Source: an uncultured Acetatifactor sp.
GTDB taxonomy: Bacteria > Bacillota > Clostridia > Lachnospirales > Lachnospiraceae
DNA: 19,647 nt
Direction of reading: 5' to 3'
NCBI GenBank assembly: GCA_910586435.1
Contig: CAJUGT010000072.1
Coordinates: forward strand, 1-19,647
Shown: positions 14,408 through 19,647 of the stretch, in pieces
Position numbering within the stretch: position 1 is the stretch's first letter
Layout of the letters: each line of letters opens with the position of its first letter
Position numbers and translations under genes: made by a program
Notes under the pieces: model-generated
What the model saw: the letters and a program-made list of their open reading frames with translations, nothing else
Told to the model about the DNA's origin: nothing
Databases searched by the model: none

Positions 14408-15787
14408 ATGTTAGAAAAAGTGACCCGCCTGTTCGGGCCGGTAGATATGACCCAGGGACGTCCCTGGGAAAAAATTGTGGTTTTCACCATCCCCATGCTC
14501 ATTGGCAATATCGCCCAGCAGTTATATAATACAGTGGACAGTATTGTGGTGGGGAAATATGTGGGCGATAACGCCCTGGCAGCCGTGGGAAGCGCCAGCC
14601 CCATTTTCAATCTTCTGCTGGTATTATTCGTGGGCATATCCATGGGGGCGGGCATTATGGTTTCCCAATATTACGGCTCCCACGACAGGGAAAACCTGTC
14701 CAAAACCATTGGGAGTACCATCACATTGACCGCCATTGCTTCTGCCCTGCTGATGATAGTGGGGTCCCTGGCCATCCGTCCTGTGCTCATATTATTGGAT
14801 ACCCCGGAAAGCATCCTGGATTGGTGTACATCCTATTTGATGATTCTTCTGTGGGGCATCGCCGGGCTGGCCTACTATAACATTCTGTGCGGAATCCTGA
14901 GGGGGCTCGGGGATTCCTTATCGGCGCTGGTATACCTTCTGATTGCCACAGTAATCAACATTGGGCTGGATGTGTGGTTTGTGGCCGGATTCCACATGGG
15001 TGTGTCCGGCGTGGCCCTGGCCACGGTGATTGCGCAGCTAATCTCCGCTATACTATGTGTCCTGAAGCTTCGCAGGATGACAGATTACTTTGATATGAAA
15101 TTACAATACCTAAAGCCGGACAGAGAAAATATTATGACGGTCATCCGCCTTGGCCTCCCCTCAGGTCTCACGCAGGCTATCTTCTCCCTTGCCATGGTAG
15201 TTGTCCAGTCCCTGACCAATAGCTTTGGAGAAATGATTATAGCGGCAAACGTGATTATTATGAGAGTGGATGGATTCGCCATGATGCCCAATTTCTCTTT
15301 CGGCACCGCAATGACCACTTACGCCGGACAAAACGTGGGCGCAAAAGAGTTTGAAAGAGTCAAACAAGGCGCAAAACAGGGCACCTTGATTGCCGCAGGA
15401 ACTTCCGCCGTAATCACAGGTTTGATTCTGCTCTTCGGCCCGATTCTTATGGGAATCTTTACCAATACTGCGGAACTGGCCCAGTTGAGCGCCAACATGA
15501 TGAAGATTTTGGCTGTGGGTTATATTGCCATGGCGGTAACTCAAAGCCTGTCCGGTGTCATGCGGGGCGCCGGCGATACCGTAACGCCCATGTGGATTTC
15601 CATGCTTACCACTGTGGCCGTCCGGGTTCCTCTGGCCTATGGACTGACCTACCTTACCAAAACGCCGGATTTGCCCCAAGGCCGCTATGAAAGCTTGTGG
15701 ATTTCCCTGTTATGTTCCTGGGTACTTGGCGCTTTGATTACCTTTGTCTTTTACCGGGTAGGAAAGTGGAAGAAAAAGGCGCTTTGA
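14408..15787 (+). CDS. MATE family efflux transporter
   Basis: This 459-residue protein is the typical MATE length, with about twelve membrane helices in two repeats. N-terminal half motifs are FTIPMLIGNIAQQLYNTVDS and AAVGSASPIFNL. The C-terminal half begins near residue 235 with IRLGLPSGLTQAIFSLA and has MMPNFSFGTAMTTYAGQNVG and LSGVMRGAGDTVTPMW. MATE proteins export cationic drugs, dyes or metabolites using Na+ or H+ gradients. The substrate here is unknown, and the layout resembles the many Clostridia MATE paralogues. The start ATG 14408 follows AGAGGTG at 6 nt. The gene is monocistronic and divergent from the two-component operon, with which it may be co-regulated. After the stop, 15788-15869 holds no gene or clear terminator. 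Confidence 0.95.
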   Translation: MLEKVTRLFGPVDMTQGRPWEKIVVFTIPMLIGNIAQQLYNTVDSIVVGKYVGDNALAAVGSASPIFNLLLVLFVGISMGAGIMVSQYYGSHDRENLSKTIGSTITLTAIASALLMIVGSLAIRPVLILLDTPESILDWCTSYLMILLWGIAGLAYYNILCGILRGLGDSLSALVYLLIATVINIGLDVWFVAGFHMGVSGVALATVIAQLISAILCVLKLRRMTDYFDMKLQYLKPDRENIMTVIRLGLPSGLTQAIFSLAMVVVQSLTNSFGEMIIAANVIIMRVDGFAMMPNFSFGTAMTTYAGQNVGAKEFERVKQGAKQGTLIAAGTSAVITGLILLFGPILMGIFTNTAELAQLSANMMKILAVGYIAMAVTQSLSGVMRGAGDTVTPMWISMLTTVAVRVPLAYGLTYLTKTPDLPQGRYESLWISLLCSWVLGALITFVFYRVGKWKKKAL

Positions 15788-15869
15788 TATTTTCGGCTCT
15801 CAAACCCACAGCAGACTGCCTGCCTCGCCAGGTCCCATATAAACCCAAACTTATCACAGTCTCCCAATC

Positions 15870-16000
15870 AAAGACCCCGCTGCAAGCAACGGGGTATCAA
15901 GCTTGTAACGCCCCAAGGGGCGGGGTATTTGACCCTCGCGGCATTCGCCAACTGTCCGTGCAAGCACGGCCGCTTGGCTCATTGCCCGCAGGAATAAAAG
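15870..16000. repeat. Dispersed hairpin-rich intergenic repeat, copy 2
   Basis: The 3' part (15947-15999) repeats bases 1-53. Four hairpins lie in a row: ACCCCG 15874-15879 with CGGGGT 15890-15895; CGCCCC-AA-GGGGCG 15909-15922; GGGT 15923-15926 with ACCC 15932-15935; CCGTGC-AA-GCACGG 15956-15969. There is no coding frame. Stacked GC-rich hairpins suggest a REP/BIME-like repeat or a structured 3' UTR after the MATE gene. Confidence 0.8.
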
Positions 16001-16069
16001 TGTGTCTTATGAACCTTCCACCGGACTTTCAGACACAGCGGCGTGGAGACACCATAACAGGAGAACCTT

Positions 16070-16471
16070 ATGATCAGAAAAACAGAAAAAGAAACAGCAA
16101 AAGAAACCACCACCGACGTTACTTTCGGAAAAGTAATCTGTAACGCAAAACATACTGTACGGACACAGGAAATCGAGAAAACAGCCCCTTCCTGGCACAT
16201 GGTAGAAGAATGTCTCTGGGACATGTTTGAAGACGCGGACGAATTTGTTGTCCTGACTGTGGGCGATGCCCGTTATCATATCCGATTTATACAGGCAGCA
16301 CAGATAGCAGAGGGCATCACCGTGCAGCTTGGCATAGAAGAGGGAGAACACACCAGACTTGTGGAAAAGACCTGCTCCGAAGATGAATGCATGGAAATTT
16401 TCCAGAGATTCTATGATTCTTCCCAGGTGCAGGATGTGGAACGCTACACCCCTGTGGAATTTTATCGTTGA
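16070..16471 (+). CDS. Uncharacterised 133-residue protein
   Basis: The family is not recognised. The start ATG 16070 follows a good site, AGGAG spaced 6 nt. Residues 1-20 are charged and rich in Thr/Glu/Lys. The remainder is an acidic alpha+beta protein, with SWHMVEECLWDMFEDADEFV, then strands VVLTVGDARYHIRFIQA and ITVQLGIEE, and a C-terminal helix CMEIFQRFYDSSQV. There is no signal peptide, membrane segment or Cys-pair metal site. It is a single-gene unit between a dispersed repeat and a strong terminator, so neighbours give no clue to function. The good ribosome-binding site, strong terminator and soluble-protein composition argue that it is a real gene. Confidence 0.82.
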   Translation: MIRKTEKETAKETTTDVTFGKVICNAKHTVRTQEIEKTAPSWHMVEECLWDMFEDADEFVVLTVGDARYHIRFIQAAQIAEGITVQLGIEEGEHTRLVEKTCSEDECMEIFQRFYDSSQVQDVERYTPVEFYR

Positions 16472-16488
16472 GCCATTGCTTACATTAC

Positions 16489-16533
16489 AAAAGGATTGTA
16501 TTCCGGCCGTGGGGCCGGATACAATCCTTTTTT
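16489..16533. terminator. Strong terminator after the unknown protein
   Basis: AAAAGGATTGTATTCCGGCC from 16489 pairs with GGCCGGATACAATCC from 16513, followed by TTTTTTC (one bulged T). The A-run on the other side gives a shorter T-tract on the minus strand, so it may also stop transcripts arriving from the ABC permease. Confidence 0.92.
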
Positions 16534-16596
16534 CATACTTTGCGATTCATTTCCGGTGATTTCGTTCTACCTTTTCCATGTCAGACTCACAGTGCT

Positions 16597-16757
16597 TTAG
16601 AGCGTGTTTGAAAATTCATTCCCGCCATCTGCACGCCCCACTTTGCGGTATATTTGGCCCTCATTCGGTCAACGCAGCCCACTACGCCTCCCTCATTCTG
16701 GTCCAATCTGCCGCAAATTGTGACGCACAGCTGTCAGAAAGCAATTTTCAATCACAC
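16597..16757. repeat. MITE-like palindromic element overlapping the ABC permease stop
   Basis: TTGAAAATT 16608-16616 is inverted at 16743-16751, and TTTGCGG 16642-16648 is inverted at 16711-16717. Both pairs are symmetric, with 25-bp gaps on each side, so the element is one long imperfect palindrome centred near 16680. A copy of CCCTCATTC with a following GGTC lies on each side of the centre. It encodes no protein. The right terminal repeat contains the TGA stop (16748-16750) of the permease gene. Confidence 0.8.
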
Positions 16758-18340
16758 TTTGGGGCATTTTTTCCCTTCCTAATCACCATGTAATCCAACA
16801 TCACTATGACTCCTATGAGAACTGCTGCCAGAACCATGTTGACGGCAAAGATCGGAAGCCCTCCCCCAATCACCACAATCACCAGCGGAACAATTCCCGT
16901 GAACATGCATATAAGCATTGTAATCATGGTTGATGCACTCTGTTTTACCACTCTGGTTTCATTCTCCCACTCTAAAAGAGGAAATTTGCAGTTTACCGTG
17001 ATTCCCACCACTGCGGAATATACAATGTATACCGCAGGCATCACCAAGAGGCTGACCAGCGTCAGGAAATCCGGCCGCAGCGCAATCAGCAAAAGCACCT
17101 CTGTCACAAGATAAAACGGCACAGCCACCAGCACATCCGCCCATACTTTACTTCTGATGAGATTTTTCCCCGTAATGGGAAATGTCTGCATCATCCACCA
17201 CTGCTTCCCTTCCATGGATATGGAACAGGAACTCATGGGCATTAGCCCCGCCATCATTCCCAGCAAAACAGGAAGCCCCCTGTCTACAACACCCTCAATC
17301 CCCAGCATTCCCTCCAGGTAATCTTTTCCCGCAATCAAAACCCCAACTGCCACAAGTACCATCAGCAGATTTCCCACAATTGTATTAGAAACATATATCA
17401 CTGAAGAAAAATAACGCCTCAGTTCTCTTTCCACCATGCTGCGAAAAACAGATCTGGATTTCATTTCCTTCATTTGATAATTGCCTTTTGCCCCATGTGC
17501 GCCAAGCAGACTGCAAATGGCTGCGTAAAACGGCCGCAATATTTCCAGAAACAGAACAAAACACCCCAACGACAGCGCCAGAAAACAGAGAAGCATTATA
17601 AATTTGCCCCCCACCATTGCCTCAGAGAGCCAGATTCCCGGCGGATAGATTCTGCGTATCTGCTCTTCCATCAACGGCGCCAGCTGATGTATCATATCCA
17701 AAAGTTCTTCTTCCATCTCCGCCATTCCAAAACTTCCCACCATAATGACACAGATGAAAATCAATGTGAGAACAATCGCCACCAGATTTTTCCTTCTCCA
17801 TCTGCTGCTGATGCCGGAAATCACTGCCCCCACCACAGAGGCAAGCGTAAGCGGCAGCAACGGAAGAAACACACTCCCCAAAATTCCATACAGGTAAAAT
17901 GTCACTTTGGGTCTCTCCATGATTCCATACACCGCCATACCAGGAAACATCACCAGCATCCCAAGAAGCATATTGGTGAGATACATACTCAGAAACCTGC
18001 TGACAATGATTGCCCTGACAGATACCGGCAAGGCAATCTGTTTCTCGTAAGCGCTTCTGTCAAAAAGCACCGCCCCCGTCTTTAACACAGTAAAAATAAA
18101 TACCACCATGGACACGCACATGGAAAGAACCGCAGGCACATAGAATCCCATTCCCATATATATCAGCCCATAACTCAAGGCTCCCACATACCCTGCCATC
18201 ATCAAAAGCAACACTACCCAAAGCACTGCCATCCAACGGTATCTGACCTTCTTACCTGAATCCTTTGTATATCGGTATTCATTGATTCCCAATAAATTAC
18301 ACAGGGAAACCCTGACCAGCAATCCAATCTGCCTTCCCAT
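16748..18340 (-). CDS. ABC transporter permease, large ABC-2-like exporter subunit
   Basis: This 530-residue protein has a short N-terminal cytoplasmic part, then about ten to twelve membrane helices in two clusters (roughly 35-220 and 250-525). Between them are charged stretches such as MEEELLDMIHQLAPLMEEQI and KEMKSRSVFRSMVERELRRY. The latter is a coupling-helix-like element seen in large exporter permeases. It pairs with the ATPase encoded upstream, and the substrate is unknown. ATG 18340 is chosen because GGGAGG lies 9 nt before it. GTG 18409 overlaps the ATPase stop (GTGA) and would add 23 residues without a good site. The last codons and stop lie in the terminal repeat of a palindromic element, so the C-terminus may have been altered by its insertion. 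Confidence 0.88.
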   Translation of the reverse strand: MGRQIGLLVRVSLCNLLGINEYRYTKDSGKKVRYRWMAVLWVVLLLMMAGYVGALSYGLIYMGMGFYVPAVLSMCVSMVVFIFTVLKTGAVLFDRSAYEKQIALPVSVRAIIVSRFLSMYLTNMLLGMLVMFPGMAVYGIMERPKVTFYLYGILGSVFLPLLPLTLASVVGAVISGISSRWRRKNLVAIVLTLIFICVIMVGSFGMAEMEEELLDMIHQLAPLMEEQIRRIYPPGIWLSEAMVGGKFIMLLCFLALSLGCFVLFLEILRPFYAAICSLLGAHGAKGNYQMKEMKSRSVFRSMVERELRRYFSSVIYVSNTIVGNLLMVLVAVGVLIAGKDYLEGMLGIEGVVDRGLPVLLGMMAGLMPMSSCSISMEGKQWWMMQTFPITGKNLIRSKVWADVLVAVPFYLVTEVLLLIALRPDFLTLVSLLVMPAVYIVYSAVVGITVNCKFPLLEWENETRVVKQSASTMITMLICMFTGIVPLVIVVIGGGLPIFAVNMVLAAVLIGVIVMLDYMVIRKGKNAPKCD

Positions 18341-18405
18341 ACGCAGCCGCCTCCCTTCACCCTGCCTTCTGACATTTGTTCCACAAAAACAGATGTCCCC
18401 AAATA

Positions 18406-19128
18406 TCACTCTTCTCTTCCATGTCTTGCCACCTCCATGAAGATATCTTCCAGGGACTTGTCTTTTGTCAAATCTTTCGTGTCGCCCTCAACCATCATTT
18501 TTCCCTCGGAAATAATTCCAATACGGCTGCAAAGCTTCTCTGCCACTTCCAGTACATGCGTGGAAAAAAAGATTGCGCTTCCTTTTTCACAGAGAACATG
18601 CATCTTCTTACGCAATATCATAGACGCTTCCGGATCCAGCCCCACAAAGGGTTCATCCAATATCAATAGTTTTGGTTCATGAATCAATGCTCCCGTTATA
18701 GCCAGCTTCTGTTTCATACCATGGGAATAAGTGGACACCAGATCCCCAAGAGACCGATATATCCCCAGATCCTGGGCCTCTTTTTGTATTCTTTCCTCCC
18801 GTTCCTTCACAGATACTTCATAGAGATCCGCAATAAAATTCAGGTATTGAATTCCCGTCAGATATTCATACAAATCCGGGTTGTCAGGAATGTACGCCAT
18901 AACCTTTTTACAGGCCAGAGGTTCCTTTCGTATATCTCTTCCATCCACCAGTATTTCCCCCTGATCAAAGTCATGAATTCCTACAACAGCCTTGATGGTT
19001 GTAGTCTTTCCTGCTCCGTTATGTCCAATAAAACCATAGATATCCCCTCCACGCACTGTAATGGACAAATTGGACACCGCTGCCTTTGCTCCCTTATACA
19101 CCTTGGTCATATTTCTGATTTCCAACAT
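18406..19128 (-). CDS. ABC transporter ATP-binding protein (EcsA/BcrA-like)
   Basis: This 240-residue stand-alone ATPase has Walker A GHNGAGKTT 35-43, Walker B ending D158-E159 and switch His191. Its signature is SHGMKQ (135-140), replacing LSGGQ, which is common in this exporter branch. The usual Q-loop glutamine is replaced at D82 (YIPDNPDLYEYLTG), also typical of the branch. The protein should drive the permease encoded 65 bp downstream. ATG 19128 follows AGGAGA at about 7 nt. The open frame extends to 19260, but those 44 residues are unlike the family. Regulation is unknown, and there is no GntR regulator nearby. Confidence 0.94.
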   Translation of the reverse strand: MLEIRNMTKVYKGAKAAVSNLSITVRGGDIYGFIGHNGAGKTTTIKAVVGIHDFDQGEILVDGRDIRKEPLACKKVMAYIPDNPDLYEYLTGIQYLNFIADLYEVSVKEREERIQKEAQDLGIYRSLGDLVSTYSHGMKQKLAITGALIHEPKLLILDEPFVGLDPEASMILRKKMHVLCEKGSAIFFSTHVLEVAEKLCSRIGIISEGKMMVEGDTKDLTKDKSLEDIFMEVARHGREE

Positions 19129-19260
19129 AGCACTTCTCCTATTCCAGTAACGGCTCTGTAAAGTGCCACAAGCCGCATTCTTTTCCATTACACCGTCCAC
19201 AACCCAAACCGGACCATTCAAATTCTGTCCCACTTTCGGAAACTTGTATTTCAACATCAA

Positions 19261-19314
19261 ACGGTTCCATCAACATGGGACGATTCCATCAACATCGGAC
19301 GGTTCAAAGTTCCC
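19261..19314. repeat. 19-bp tandem repeat, about 2.5 copies
   Basis: ACGGTTCCATCAACATGGG (19261-19279) is followed by ACGATTCCATCAACATCGG (19280-19298), two differences in 19, and a partial third copy ACGGTTC. It lies 130-190 bp upstream of the ABC ATPase gene. Confidence 0.85.
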
Positions 19315-19333
19315 ACACTCAAATCTACAGTAT

Positions 19334-19370
19334 CTTATCTGTAATACCTTATCTGCAATACCTTAAATTG
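19334..19370. repeat. 14-bp tandem repeat, about 2.3 copies
   Basis: CTTATCTGTAATAC (19334-19347) and CTTATCTGCAATAC (19348-19361) differ at one base, and a third partial copy CTTAAATTG follows. The repeat lies between the candidate ABC promoter and the 19-bp repeats. Confidence 0.85.
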
Positions 19371-19381
19371 AGTATACCTAT

Positions 19382-19410
19382 AATTTACAATATATCTTTC
19401 CCCATTTCAA
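19382..19410 (-). promoter_or_regulatory. Candidate promoter of the ABC ATPase-permease operon
   Basis: On the minus strand TTGAAA (19405-19410), a 17-bp spacer and TAAATT (19382-19387). The -10 is weak. The leader would be about 250 nt long and would contain both tandem repeats. Confidence 0.35.
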
Positions 19411-19474
19411 TGGAAGTACAAGATAGTTTTCTAACAAAAGTTTCCAATTGCGATACTTTTTCAATTCTATACAA

Positions 19475-19647
19475 TTATTTCGCCGCTGACAAAATTTCAT
19501 TGACAAGTTTTTTCAGTTTCCTAAAGGATGCCTCCCAATTTAGTTCGGTAGTGTCAACTTCATATACCCAAAATCAGCTCAACCCCAGTAAATTCAAATG
19601 TTTACGGTTAGAGGGAAGTAATTTCAGATTAGGCGGTATAGCCCCAA
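19475..19647 (-). pseudogene. Possible broken 3' end of a gene running in from beyond the window
   Basis: A minus-strand frame enters at the window edge, reads GAIPPNLKLLPSNRKHLNLL, meets TGA at 19574-19576, continues FWVYEVDTTELNWEASFRKL for 32 codons and ends at TAA 19475. The second part has the amphipathic Lys/Glu composition of a real C-terminus. No family is recognised and there is no start codon in the window. It could be a nonsense-mutated gene, or a chance frame in AT-rich DNA. The bases 19411-19474 hold nothing else. Confidence 0.3.

Noticed and set aside
17474..18085. A 203-codon plus-strand frame rich in His, Gln and Lys
   Set aside because: It is the antisense shadow of the ABC permease, and the biased composition reflects the complement of membrane-protein codons.
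19261..19370. Possible CRISPR-like array
   Set aside because: The units are contiguous tandem copies without spacers, only two to three copies each, and no cas genes are present.

Overview
The window looks like chromosomal DNA from a low-to-mid GC Firmicute, most likely a gut Clostridia of the Lachnospiraceae type. The evidence is strong Shine-Dalgarno sites before nearly every gene, sigma-A promoters (TTGACA-17-TATAAT), a tyrosine T-box riboswitch, GHKL/LytTR two-component genes, VanZ, YhfC and DUF3887 proteins, and many short palindromic intergenic repeats. No rRNA, tRNA, CRISPR array, phage gene or intact transposase gene was seen. The genus is an inference and cannot be fixed from the sequence alone.

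Layout. 1-281: a copy of a dispersed repeat, then a 90-bp imperfect palindrome. 282-5055 (+): a DUF1854 protein, a type I ABC exporter with an unusual N-terminal domain and zinc ribbon, and an ECF-sigma-like protein with a very long C-terminal extension. 5070-5108: a terminator shared with the convergent tyrS. 5132-6859 (-): tyrS with its T-box leader and promoter. 6891-7067: a palindromic repeat abutting the VanZ stop codon. 7067-10406 (-): a likely operon in the order AraC/GyrI-like regulator, GyrI-like protein, NUDIX hydrolase, GNAT acetyltransferase, VanZ-like protein. 10532-10846: a compact convergent gene pair that looks like an Fst/par-type type I toxin-antitoxin module. 10947-14268 (-): LytTR response regulator, GHKL histidine kinase and YhfC-type membrane protein, overlapping end to end, followed by a DUF3887 lipoprotein. 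14349-15787 (+): a MATE exporter divergent from the regulator operon. 15788-16747: a second copy of the dispersed repeat, a small unknown protein, a strong terminator and another palindromic element. 16748-19410 (-): an ABC ATPase and its large permease. 19475-19647: a possible broken gene end at the window edge.

The most interesting item is the 10532-10846 module. A 28-residue hydrophobic peptide with one membrane span is encoded on the minus strand. A short RNA with its own good promoter is transcribed towards it, the two share a bidirectional terminator, and the 5' part of the short RNA repeats sequence over the peptide's ribosome-binding and start region. This is the architecture of the enterococcal par (fst) locus. 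Other items worth a second look are the DUF1854/ABC exporter/ECF cluster, the four different palindromic repeats (two of them touching stop codons), and a 10-bp motif shared by the divergent promoters of the two-component operon and the MATE exporter.
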